The notes beneath the pieces were generated by a model that saw only the letters and a program-made list of their open reading frames with translations, was not told the DNA's origin and searched no databases. DNA of 64,000 nt from contig CAUYUJ010000148.1 of assembly GCA_963575745.1 (NCBI GenBank), positions 433,344 through 497,343 of the forward strand, read 5' to 3'. This stretch comes from Prorocentrum cordatum (lineage: Eukaryota; Sar; Dinophyceae; Prorocentrales; Prorocentraceae). Positions 12,061 to 21,560 of the stretch are shown in pieces. Position 1 is the first letter of the stretch. Each line of letters opens with the position of its first letter. A program made the translations under genes and the position numbers.

Positions 12061-12640
12061 CCCCTTCGGTTGTCTGCCAACAGCAGCGCAACAATCTCTT
12101 TCCATGGTTTATTTTTGCAGGGCCGCGGAGGCTCCAGGGGTTCCCGAACAGTAGGTCGATGCGGACAACTGGTGGAATTGGCGGGCGGGGTCGGCCAGGC
12201 AGGGCATTAAAGTGTGGGGCCTCATGGAATACGAGGAGAACTTGGGTGGGCGGGTGGGATCTGGCTGGCGGGGCACCAACGAGCGGGCCGGGCGGGGCGG
12301 GCCAACGCGCGGGTGGGGGCCAGCGGGCGGGACATTAGAATGAAACGCGCAATCGAACATGTCTTCATTACCGCAACAACATGACAGCGCATCATCGCAG
12401 CAATGCTGCGCCGCGCCGCGCGGCAGCGGAACGAATGGCGAGCGCCGCGCCGCCCGAGCCAGCGCGCGGCCTTCACCGACAAACTGTTGGACGCGGAGGC
12501 TGGGAGGGCAAATCGAAGCGGGCCGCGCAACGCTTTGTGGGCAGGCCCCGAGGCGCGCCACATCTACATATATTCCTACTACTCATTCCCCCAAAACGCA
12601 AGAAAAGCAGGAGGGCGAATGCCCGCGGGCACAGAGGCCT
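12061..12640. other. GC-rich spacer with stray copies of the 140-bp repeat
   Basis: Contains GCGGGCGGGACATTAGAATG near 12,323 and related GGCGGGGCATTAAA words near 12,200, which belong to the array at 10.5-11.6 kb. A perfect GCCCCGGGGC-type inverted repeat lies just downstream at 12,655-12,675. No gene seen. Confidence 0.5.
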
Positions 12641-13336
12641 TTACTTGCATCGGCCCGGGGCGTCGCCCCGGGGCATTTGGCATCGGCCCGGGGCGTCGTG
12701 CGAAGGGTTAACCACAATTTGGTCCCAATTCCCGCCGCACCGCTGGAAAAACGCAGCCTCGGTGAAGGTGGTGAGAGTGTTCGAGTTGACGCGAACGGGA
12801 GGGATGTCAGAGATCGCCGCGTCAAGGGCAGTCGCAACCATCCGTTTTGCCTCCTCCAACGCCGCCTCATCCATGGCGCTGGCGCCCGTGTTGCCCGTGC
12901 TGAAGCCGGAGCTCTTGCGCGTCTGGGGGTAGCTCATGTGAAAGATCGGCAGCGCGAGAGGGCTCAATGAGCCAGGGAAGATATGCGTGCGAGCGCCGTT
13001 GGAGCACGCCATCAGCTGGGCCATGAGCGACACGCCGAATGGGAACTCGTGATGGGATGCGCGCGCTGCATGTCGCATGATGACATCGGCGGAAGCGTTG
13101 CCGAATATGTCTCGGATCTGGGAATGGTCGTCGACTGCGTTCCAAGACGCGCGCATCTCAGACCGAAACTGAGGCGCATCACCGGCGCAATGCACAGGCG
13201 CGCGCTGCCCGTCACCCCTGATGTGGAAGGTCGCCAAGCCAGGGGCAGCCGCCGCCGCTGCGCGCATCCGAAGGCATGACAGGCGGAACATCGCAGAATC
13301 GCAGCAGCGAGTGGGGAAGTGAAATCTCCGTGGCAA
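12641..13336 (-). CDS. DUF3987-like ATPase fragment (putative)
   Basis: The coherent part runs from about residue 50 to residue 215 of this frame. It includes ADVIMRHAARASHHEFPFGV, LMAQLMACSNGARTHIFPG, and then SPLALPIFHMSYPQTRKSSG followed by an acidic helix. The layout of hydrophobic segments, then a P-loop-like YPQTRKSSG where SGxGKS would be expected, resembles DUF3987 proteins of primase-helicase type mobile elements. The canonical glycines of the P-loop are missing, so ATPase activity is doubtful. The 3' part reads into a GC-rich direct repeat, and GTTAAC near 12,707-12,712 could be a splice donor; a CTCAG near 13,160 could be an acceptor. It lies on the same strand as the D5-like ORF 2.3 kb upstream. 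Family assignment is inference from pattern only. Confidence 0.4.
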   Translation of the reverse strand: MPRRFHFPTRCCDSAMFRLSCLRMRAAAAAAPGLATFHIRGDGQRAPVHCAGDAPQFRSEMRASWNAVDDHSQIRDIFGNASADVIMRHAARASHHEFPFGVSLMAQLMACSNGARTHIFPGSLSPLALPIFHMSYPQTRKSSGFSTGNTGASAMDEAALEEAKRMVATALDAAISDIPPVRVNSNTLTTFTEAAFFQRCGGNWDQIVVNPSHDAPGRCQMPRGDAPGRCK

Positions 13337-13689
13337 GTCTTGCTCCGGGGCGCGAGGCCAGCGAAAGCAAGGGCTGCAAAAAAATTGCTGCGGGAAGACA
13401 AGGCACAGTGTCTGGTGAAATCTCCGCTGCGCGCCCCATCATGGTCGGCGCTGCGGTCTCCAATGAGGCCGCTGCCCACGAGACCCACCATTGTGCCAAT
13501 GCAGCTGGCGCTCGTGAACAACGGCCTGGCGATTCTGAGTACCTCCGGCCCCGCGCCTCGCATGAGAACTCAACATAATAACTACTCATAAGCACGCCAG
13601 ATAGCCTCATTATGCGTAAACGATTAGACTGCCACTAGAACCACGCGCGCTTCGCGCGCTTAGGTTCTAACATGCCCTAGTTGTAGTCT
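13337..13689. other. Spacer, no gene recognised
   Basis: Unique-looking DNA. A GTGAAATCTCCG word is repeated at about 13,319 and 13,417. Confidence 0.4.
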
Positions 13690-14450
13690 ACGAAGTGTTC
13701 GGCGCCGGAGGACGTAGATTGCCCCGCGGATCGTGCCACTCAGGAAGCCTCTCTTGCGGCCCTGAAGACGGACTTGGCGTTGCGCCCCCACGCCCATGCC
13801 GGCGCACTTCCCACAGGGACTGCGCCCAACAGGGAGCTCCACCTTCGTTCCCAGAGGCAAGGTTCGCATAGAGGCACGCCATTCACGCGGGCCGTGCCCC
13901 GCAAGTAACCGCATTTGCGGCGCCACAGGGAAGCTCCACAGCGCCGCCCCGCTCACTTCGGCGCCCCTCTCAGACAGATCGCGGCCCGCAAGGAGTTCCA
14001 CGAACGGCCCCAGAGACAGGCTTCGCATCCCGCCCTCCCGCCTACGTCGGCACGCCTCTCACGCGGATCATGGCCCACAGGGATCTCCACCTGCGGCCGC
14101 AGAGGCAGGGTTCGCGCCGCGCCCCCCGCCCCGCCGTTGCGGCGCGCCCCATCGCGCGGATCGCGCGCGCAAGGAGAACAGCCTAAAAGCCCAGAGACAA
14201 AATTCGCACAGCGCCGCCCCGCTCATGTCGGCACACCTGTGACGCGAATCATGCCCCAGGAGGAGGCCCTCCCCATGGCGCCAATGGGCAGCTTCGCGCG
14301 GCACCACCCCGCCCACTTCGGAACACGCCTCGGGGGTATCCGAATTATTCGGCATATCCTTCACGCGGATCGTGGCCAACAAGGAGTTCAACGCACCCCT
14401 GCGCGCGGGCTCCGCAGCAACCATATTTCCGCATTGCCCCGCGGCGCTCA
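13690..14450. repeat. Tandem repeat, about 88-90 bp
   Basis: A unit with CGCCGCCCCGCTCAYGTCGG, then CACGCGGATCATGGCCCAC and AAGGAGTTCCAC, recurs near 13,943, 14,030, 14,120, 14,211 and 14,301, with earlier, weaker copies from about 13,780. The minus frame gives a 29-30-residue repeating peptide. No family recognised. Confidence 0.75.
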
Positions 14451-14619
14451 ATGTATGAAGAGAGACCCGCGATCTGCGCTCCACATGTCTGCACAGGGAT
14501 AGGTCCGTCATCAAACCTAGCGCTTGCTTATCTATGGCCTTCGGCCATGCCGCTACCGTCCCTGTATTTGGGACAGCTGCTTCTCGGATGCATGTAACTT
14601 GGGGCCTCTTGGCATGCTT

Positions 14620-15080
14620 CTCTGGCGCCTCGTGGAGCAAGTTTTGAAACTTCTCGTGGCCTTGTCTTGTGCCCTGCGGGAGCTTCTCGGGGCCTCTTTG
14701 GGGGCCCTGGGGGGCCTCTTGGGCGCCTGCTGCGGCCCCGGGGGCGCGTTCGGCGGGGGGCTCGAATGTCAATTGGCATTCCCCCTCTTAGACTCCACTT
14801 GGGGCCCTCTTGGGCGCTTCTTGGACCGTCTTGGGTGTCATTTGGGCCGTCCTGCGGCCCTCTTGGAGGCCTCTGGGGCCGTCCTGCGTCGACCTGTGGG
14901 GCCTCTTGGGCCGTTTAGGACGCCGTGGAGATCCACAGTGCGGATATGCTAAAAGTGCACGGTTTCGACGAGGAGTGGAGCGATTTTGGCATCCTGGGGC
15001 CATCTCGGGATGCATGTTGGAGCCTTCTTGGGGCGTCTTCTGGGCCTCTTGAGCTGTCCTCGCAACACGTGGGCGCCTTC
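14620..15080. repeat. GGGCCTCTTGG-type minisatellite
   Basis: Irregular 11-18-bp units of the form GGGCCTCTTGG, GGCGCCTCTTGGG and GGGCCGTCCTGCG. This is the reverse complement of the CCCAAGAGGCCCC family found at 33.6-34.2, 43.3-43.95 and 46.15-46.42 kb, so this copy is inverted relative to the other three. Confidence 0.8.
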
Positions 15081-15252
15081 GGCCCTGTCAGGTCCCCGAT
15101 CGCTTTTGGTGGCCTCCTGAGCTGTTTTGGGAAGCGGGGGGCGCCCTGGAGGCCCCGGAATGGGTCAAACATCTTGTGGGCCAAAGCGGGGGGGGAAGGC
15201 GAAATCCGGGAGAGTGCCCCGGCCTGCGCCTGTGTCCCCGGCCCCCCGGGCC

Positions 15253-15310
<58 letters not shown>

Positions 15311-15320
15311 AAATGCATGT
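15253..15320. repeat. (TA)n(TG)n microsatellite
   Basis: About 20 TA dinucleotides followed by about 9 TG dinucleotides, in otherwise unique DNA. The AT-rich DNA continues to about 15,420 with further TATATA words. Confidence 0.95.
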
Positions 15321-15329
15321 GTAAATATA

Positions 15330-15640
15330 CAGGCATCTATATGTGCATATACACACATATATAGAATATCATACAGCTTCAGCACATCAGTATGTATGTA
15401 AATGTGTATATATAGATATACACGGGGCGCGCGCACATCGGTGCCCCTGCTTTTTTTTGTCAGCGTCATCATCTGAACGACTCACTTAGAATGTAGCGCC
15501 CCCTCGCATAGTGCATCTTCTGTGTAGGCGTGCTCGTATTAATCTAAAAGAATATGCGCGTGTCTACACGCGCGCTCAGTCGGGGCAAGCGCGAGCGACT
15601 CGGGCGCCCCCCCGCCAGACTGACCTGCCGACGCCTAGTC
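15330..15640. other. AT-richer spacer, no gene
   Basis: Local AT content is higher than the surroundings, with ATATATAG words and a T8 run. No coding region seen. It follows the D5-like ORF on the minus strand and may hold its 3' end. Confidence 0.4.
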
Positions 15641-15643
15641 AAA

Positions 15644-17134
15644 TCACTTGCGCGCGGCCCAAGCCCCCGCCTGCCACTCGAAGCGCTTCTCCTGCACGTT
15701 CACCTTCGCGGGGTCTGCTTCGAAAATGGGGAAGTAGTCCACAATCCTCGACCGCCGGGTCATGAAATCGAGCTTGAATGTGTCGGGGACCATCACGTGC
15801 GGGGCATTGTTGCACCCCCAAGTGAACGCGGTGTTCTGCAGGTTGACCATTGGAGCCACCTTGCCGCAGTTCGGCCCCGCGGGGAACTCTCCGCCCGAGA
15901 ACGCGTTCTTCAATAAATCGCCGCGCGCCGCCGTCGTCGCGGGCGCCCCCTGTGTAGCGGCGGCCCGACAGAACGCAACATTGATAGCCTGCTTGCGACG
16001 CTCCCCCTCGTTCTCGAAGCACGTGGACGGGATGTACTTGTGGGTGTCCGAGAAGACGTTGCGGCCGAGGGCAGAAAGCAAGGGCTTGGAATTGCCGCCG
16101 CCCCAGACATGGCACAAGCAGACGTGCGTGTCCTGCTTCCCCAGGAGGCCGAGGACGTCGTTCGCGCGCGCCATGCGACGGCCTTCGGGGTCCCCCGCGA
16201 ACGCAGTCATCAGCGCAATAGAAAACTTATTTCGGTCGGCGTCGGGCGGCTTGTAGGCCAGGTGGTTGCGCAGGGGGCATTCCATGTGGATGTAGCAGTC
16301 GTTCTTCGCTGCTTTCTGGATGCGCGCACTGCTCCCGCCACATTGCGTTCCACCCGTGGCAGAGGATATGTTAGCGCGCGCATTGTCAAAGCATAATATG
16401 GTGTGCTCCGTGGCATGGCGGCCCCGCTGAAAGAACTCGGCGCGCGCCTTCAGGGCGCCGGCCCCTTGGGTTGCATTCGCGAAACGCCATGGCATGTTGG
16501 AGAGCGAATACGCCGCCGCGGTTGCCCAATGCTTCGCGTCGCGCAGCTCGAAATCTTCCGCGGGGGCGACGTTCGCCCACTCCTGGAAGTTCTTCAAGTA
16601 GGGAGTGGCGCTCGCCCAGGTGCGGTCCACTCCCGCCATCGCCGCCTCCATCAGCGCGAATTTGGCCGCCGTCATCGCTTGCCCCATGCGGATGACGAGG
16701 CGCTGAGACATCGCGCCGACGGCCAGCCAGGCCCCGCCCTCGAGCTCGCACGCGGCATCGGAGTGAGCGCGAAGCTCGCCCCCGCAGAGCAAGCCAACAA
16801 CGCGGGCGAGGAGGAAGTCGCTCTTTGGGTCCCAGGTCATGCCCAAGTCGACGCACCGAGCGGCAATGGACAGCACATGCTTTTTGACGAGATCCATGCT
16901 CGCCCAAGCCTCGCCGAAGCCAAGTGCCAACTTGTTCGCCAGCCGCTTGGTCTCCTCCGAGAGGGTGGCATTCGACCCTGTCGCCTCTGCCAGAACCTGG
17001 AATGTCAAGTAGCTGGCATTCAGCTCGTCAGGCCCATCGTCTCCCACATCTCTACGTCGGCGCTGCCAGCCGCCGCAGCCAGGCGCGGGCGCGCGCGGCG
17101 CTCGACGGGAACACCTGCTGGCGCCGCCATTCAA
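15644..17134 (-). CDS. D5/SF3-type primase-helicase-like ORF
   Basis: Open frame of 496 codons without a stop; the 5' limit is only the last non-ATG start, so the true start is unknown and may lie behind an intron. The C-terminal half follows the layout of D5-type helicases (the DUF5906 or phage/plasmid primase C-terminal class). It has a hydrophobic strand and glycine loop at residues 337-352 (VCLCHVWGGGNSK), an acidic ERRKQAI segment at 378-384 in the Walker-B-like region, LLKNAFSGGEF at 408-417 (compare LK.LtgGD) and TWGCNNAP at 438-445 (compare the sensor-1 Asn in N.lP). MTRRSRIVDYFPIFE at 458-472 matches the arginine-finger region. The loop reads GGGNSKP where GxxNGKS is expected, so the P-loop is altered. 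Such proteins unwind and prime DNA for viruses and plasmids. In a dinoflagellate the likely source is a captured virus or mobile element (inference). Confidence 0.55.
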   Translation of the reverse strand: MNGGASRCSRRAPRAPAPGCGGWQRRRRDVGDDGPDELNASYLTFQVLAEATGSNATLSEETKRLANKLALGFGEAWASMDLVKKHVLSIAARCVDLGMTWDPKSDFLLARVVGLLCGGELRAHSDAACELEGGAWLAVGAMSQRLVIRMGQAMTAAKFALMEAAMAGVDRTWASATPYLKNFQEWANVAPAEDFELRDAKHWATAAAYSLSNMPWRFANATQGAGALKARAEFFQRGRHATEHTILCFDNARANISSATGGTQCGGSSARIQKAAKNDCYIHMECPLRNHLAYKPPDADRNKFSIALMTAFAGDPEGRRMARANDVLGLLGKQDTHVCLCHVWGGGNSKPLLSALGRNVFSDTHKYIPSTCFENEGERRKQAINVAFCRAAATQGAPATTAARGDLLKNAFSGGEFPAGPNCGKVAPMVNLQNTAFTWGCNNAPHVMVPDTFKLDFMTRRSRIVDYFPIFEADPAKVNVQEKRFEWQAGAWAARK

Positions 17135-17500
17135 CCGACTGGCGCGGACAGCGAGAGACGCGATGTGGCGAAGTGGGCGGAGTCGCGGCCGTCTGGGCGC
17201 AAACCTTCTTTAAGCCAAAACGCCAGCAATGAGGAGAGGACTCCTTGTTATGATTGGTTAACGTGTTTCCTACGTTTCCCAACCTGCTAGGTTTTCTTTC
17301 GGGTTCCTTAATGGGGGTCCTCCACAACCCTCTCGTAGGTCGCTCGCGTGTCCCCCCCTGTGCCTTTCCTCGGGGATCCTCCTGGACTGCTTTCTAAGGC
17401 TCCCTACTGCACCCCCAACCGTGTCATGCTGGAGCGCAAGCTTGCTATCGGCAGCTCGTGGATGCTTTGTCGTTGACTCCTACTGCTTCCTCGTGGTTCC
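17135..17500. other. Spacer between two minus-strand genes
   Basis: About 370 bp between the end of the basic-protein exon and the start of the D5-like ORF, both on minus. No simple repeat, so it may hold 5' or 3' untranslated sequence. No defined motif was found. Confidence 0.4.
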
Positions 17501-17990
17501 TCATCTCCGTTGGTTGTGGCTCACGACGATGTTTTTCTTTGGGAAGACACTGTAAGCTGGCTCCCTCTTGCTCGCCCAGCCGGGGTCCGAGGAGGCATCG
17601 CTGCCCACGGCGTCTGACGACGGCGTGGACGAAGAAGACGCTGAAGACGAGCTCGAGGAACCCTGCTTTTTGGCAGGGCGCTTCCTCACAACCGCCTCTT
17701 CGTTGAGCTTTTCCAAGCGCCTCTTCTCACGGCTGCGCCGCGCCGCCTCCTTGCTAGCCGTCTTCTTCTCGTCTGCCGTCATCTTCTCGCGAGGGCAAAT
17801 GGAAGCCATCGGGGCCGCCTGCTTGTGACGGAGGCGCCTTTTCCCGGAAGGGGCGGGGACCTTCCAACCGTTGTTGGTTGCGAGCTGGGCTGGGGCCTTG
17901 GTGCTATTCTTGATATTTTCCCATCCCTCGGCATCGCCAGGGAACGCGGTGCGAACCTTGCAACACAACAGTGCTTGAGCCTCAAACCAG
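17501..17990 (-). CDS. Terminal exon of a basic, serine-rich protein
   Basis: Coherent frame of about 163 residues ending in a stop at 17,501. It begins WFEAQALLCCKVRTAFPGD, continues through a lysine/arginine-rich stretch (EKKTASKEAARRSREKRRLE, then VRKRPAKK) and a serine run, and ends PKKNIVVSHNQRR. The basic blocks look like nuclear localisation signals. Upstream of residue one the frame turns into the GAT-repeat artefact. A pyrimidine-AG acceptor (TCTTCCGTAG, minus strand, 17,991-18,000) fits the change exactly, so this is taken as the last exon, with an intron reaching into the repeats at 18-19 kb. No family recognised. Confidence 0.55.
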
Positions 17991-17999
17991 CTACGGAAG

Positions 18000-19010
18000 A
18001 CTGAACTGATGCTGGTGACGATGCTGATGACATGCGTCAGCCTGAGGAAACTGCCGATGACAATGCGGATGAGGAGTATTACTTTCAAGATGCTGTTGAT
18101 GACGATGCTGGTGACATGCCGTGCTCTGAGGATGCTGTTGGTGACGATGGTGATGACGAGCATGACTATCAAAATCTTGCTGATGACGATGGTGATGACG
18201 AGTAGGGTTTTGAACATGCTGCGGATGACGATGCCGATGACATGCGTCGACCTGCTGATGATATCGGTGATCATGCTGATGACGATGGTGATTCTCAAGC
18301 TGCTGTCGATGACGATGGTGATGACGTCTCCTCCTCCTCCTCCTCCTCCTCCTGCTCCTCCTCCTCTTCCTCCTCCTCCTCCTCCTGGGTGGTCCGAAGG
18401 TGGAGGAGGAGGAGGAGGAGGAGGGGGGAGACCATGAGGTGCTCCACCTGGATGGTCCTCCTCCTGGGTGTTCCGAAGGCGGAGGTGGAGGTGGTGATGA
18501 TGACGAGCATGACTATCCAGACCTTGTCGATGACCATGCTGATGACAATTATTACTTCCAACGACGCCGTTCTGCTGATGACCATGCTGCTGATGACCAT
18601 GCTGATGACAAACCGTGCTCTGAGGATCCTGTTGGTGACAATGGTGATGACGAGTATGACTATCAAAACCTTGCTGATGACGATGGTGATGACGAGTATG
18701 GTTGTGAACATGCTGCTGATATCGATGACCATGCTGATGACGATGGTGATTCTCAAGCTGCTGTCGATGACGATGGTGATGACGTCTCCCCCTCCTCCTC
18801 CTCCTCCTCCTCCTCCTCCTCCTCCTGCTCCTCCTCCTCCTGGGTGGTCCGAAGGTGGAGGAGGAGGAGGAGGAGGAGGAGGAGGAGGAGGAGGAGGGGG
18901 GAGACCAAGAGGTGCTCCACCTGGGTGGTTCTCCTCCTGGGTGGTCCGAAGGTGGAGGTGGAGGTGGTGGTGATGATGACGAGTATGACTATGAAAACCT
19001 TGTTGATGTC
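18000..19010. repeat. Duplicated block with GAT repeats and foldback TCC/GGA arms
   Basis: The word CAAGCTGCTGTCGATGACGA occurs at about 18,297 and 18,754, and the following 150-200 bp is shared, giving a two-copy repeat of about 455 bp. Each copy has a TCC tract of 50-60 bp, the linker CTGGGTGGTCCGAAGGTGG, and then a GGA tract of similar length. The single strand can therefore fold into a long hairpin. The stretches between are GATGACGATGGTGATGACGA-type repeats. The region probably lies in the intron upstream of the exon at 17.5-18.0 kb. Confidence 0.85.
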
Positions 19011-19774
19011 CATGGTGATGACGAGCTGCGCCTCGCCGAAAACGTTCCGGTCCGACCTAAGAACCGAAATTGGTTCGAGGGTGGAGGAGAAGACGGAGGA
19101 GAAGGGAGGGGAGAATATGAGGACCAAGGGAAAATAGAAATCCGAGGGGGGGGATTCCGATAACGAGAAGGAGGTGCAGGAATGGGAAGAGGAGGACGAG
19201 GAGGGCGAGGATCAGGGGGGGGAGGAGGAGGACGACGAGGTGCCGCCGACGCCCACGGGCTACCTCCTCGCTCAGGGGTTCGGCCCTGGCCCGTGGGGGG
19301 AAGGATCCAGCAAAAAAAAAGGCCCCTGGATCCACTGGCCCCGCTTTTTTAGTGTTTTTTCCTCTGGGGCCAGTGGACCCAGAGGGCCGTTGTTTAAATG
19401 TTTTTTCCTCTGGGACCTTCCCCCCAGGGCCAGACCCCCCCAGTCCCCTTCGCACAAATGGAATATATTTGTAAACTGCCACAAAGGGAATCCGTGTGTA
19501 ATTCCGCCACAAACGGAATCTATTTGTAGGCCCCCAGCAAGGGAATCGATGTGCGACCCCCACAAGCGAGGTAAACAGGTAAACAGAGAGGAAAAGAAAA
19601 CGGGCGCCCCCGCCAACAGTCTTCGGGGCAAAAAAAGCAGGGGCACCGATATGCGCGTGCACCCGCGTGATTTTCGCTCCCCGCGCCTGTGTTGCCCCCT
19701 GGAAGTTCCAAAAACAATTGGCGTCAGTTTCCCTTCATTCATATGGAAAACCATGTGTTGAAAGTGGTCAAGAC
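19011..19774. other. Purine-rich spacer with an inverted repeat
   Basis: From 19,080 to 19,250 the plus strand is GGA/GAC-rich. At 19,331-19,377 TCCACTGGCCCC is followed, after a 20-bp T-rich loop, by GGGGCCAGTGGA, a perfect 12-bp stem. GTTTTTTCCTCTGGG occurs twice nearby. No gene recognised. Confidence 0.6.
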
Positions 19775-20510
19775 GATACATGTTACCTCCTTTGGCTGGA
19801 ACGATAGCCTGTCGCAGGTTACCACTCCAGCCTAGTGCGCGCTAGAACGATAACCTTTCTCAGGTTACCTCTCCAGCCTAGGGCACGCGGACGCGATAAC
19901 CTTGCTCAGGTTACCTCGCCCGCGGCTCGAACGGTAACCTTCCTCAGGTTACCACTCCAGCCTAGTGCGCGCTAGAAGGATAACCTTTCTCAGGTTACCT
20001 CTCCAGCCTACTGCGCGCCGGCGCGATAACCTTGTACAGAGTACCTCGCCCGCGGCTGGAACGGTAACCTTTCTCAGGTTACCGCTCAAGCCTAGTGCGC
20101 GCTAGAACGATAACCTTTCTCAGGTTACCTCTCCAGCCTACTGCGCGCCGGCGCGATAACCTTGTTCAGGTTACCTCGCCCGCGGCTGGAGCAGTAACCT
20201 TTTCTCAGGTTACCGCTCCAGCCATGCGCTTGAAGGTTCGTTTCACCCTCCAAATGGGGACCATATTCTTGCTCAGGTTACGGCACCCATTGCGAGAGCG
20301 ATGCAAGGTTTCTCAGGTTACCTCTCCAACGGAACGCTGGCGGAAACGATCGCCTTGCTCAGGCGACCTCTCCCGCGGCTAGAACTATAACCTTTCTCAG
20401 GTTACCTCTCCAGCCTACTGCGCGCGAGCGAGATAACCTTGTTCAGGTTACCTCGCCCGCGGCTGGAGCGATAACCTTTCTCAGGTTACCACTCCAGCCA
20501 CGCGCGCGAA
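19775..20510. repeat. Hairpin tandem array, TAACC...GGTTA
   Basis: About 15 copies of GATAACCTTTCTCAGGTTAC, a 6-8-bp inverted repeat around a TTTCTCA or TTGCTCA loop. They are spaced 35-60 bp apart by two alternating linkers: TCCAGCCTAGTGCGCGCTAG, and one with GCCCGCGGCTGGA. The higher-order unit is about 90 bp. Stems are better kept than linkers. Confidence 0.92.
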
Positions 20511-20544
20511 GTTACGTTTCACCCGAACACGGGGACCAAATGGA

Positions 20545-20588
20545 AACGACGATGATGATGCTGATGCTGGTGATGGTGATGGTGATGG

Positions 20589-20644
<56 letters not shown>

Positions 20645-20763
20645 CTGATACTGATGCTGATGCTGATGATGATGATGATGACAATGACAATGGTCATGAT
20701 GATGATGAGGATGATGATGATGCTGATGACGATGACGATGCTGAGGATCATTATCATGACGAC

Positions 20764-20822
<59 letters not shown>

Positions 20823-20960
20823 GGAGGAGGAGGAGGGGAGGAGGAAGAGGAGGAGGAGGAGGAGGAGGAGGAGAAGGAGAAGGAGGAGGAGGACGACGAC
20901 GAGGAGGAGGAGGAGGAAGGAGAAGGAGGAGGAGGAGGAGGAGGGAGGAGGAGGAGCAGG
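20545..20960. repeat. (GAT)n and (GGA)n microsatellites
   Basis: ATG/GAT triplets with CTG and ACA interruptions to about 20,820, then GGA triplets to about 20,950. Poly-Met, poly-Ile, poly-His and poly-Glu frames here are artefacts. Confidence 0.95.
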
Positions 20961-21254
20961 CAGGATGGGGGGCATGGGCAAGAGGCAAGACGAGCAGATT
21001 GAGGCAGTAGGGAAAGGCATGATGAGTAGGCAGGAGGAAGAAGCACGGTGATGAGTCGTCAGGAAGAGCATGATGAGGAAACCAGAGGATGCGGGCGAGG
21101 AGGATGCGGGGGAGGACGACGATGAGAAGGCGATAGTAGGATGGTGTTAGTGAGGCATGATGGTGACGCATGTAGATGATGATGATCAGGAGGAAGAGAG
21201 GGAGGAAGAGGAGAAGGAGGAGGAGGAGGAGGACGACGACGACGAAGGTGTCTG
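20961..21254. other. Purine-rich spacer
   Basis: Imperfect AGGA/GATGA-rich DNA between a GGA tract and the GTGTCCGGG array. No gene. Confidence 0.5.
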
Positions 21255-21560
21255 AGGTGTCCGGGATGTCCGGGGTGTCCGGGGGACGTGTCCGGAATGT
21301 CCGGGGTGTCCGGGGGACGTGTCCGGGATGTCCGGGGTGTCCGGGGGACGCGTCCGGGGGACGTGTCCGAGGTGTCCGGGGTGTCCAGGGGACGTGTCCG
21401 GGGGATGTGTCCGGGGGACGTGTCCGGGGGACGTGTCCGGGGGACGTGTCCGGGAGACGTGTCTGGGGTGTCCGGGGTGTCCGGGGTGTCTGGGGTGTCC
21501 GGGGTGTCCGGGGGACGTGTCCGGGGTGCCCGGGGTGTCCGGCGGACGTGTCCGGGGACC
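21255..21560. repeat. Second GTGTCCGGG / GACGTGTCCGGG array
   Basis: The same 9-bp GTGTCCGGG unit as at 9.8-10.1 kb, here mixed with a 12-bp GACGTGTCCGGG variant, which was rare in the first array. The orientation is the same. The two arrays sit 11 kb apart. Confidence 0.95.

Noticed and set aside
17990-18298. Hydrophobic N-terminal extension of the basic protein
   Set aside because: Ile/Val/Ser repeats come from GAT/ATC triplets; a splice acceptor at 17,991 explains the change of composition better than a membrane domain.
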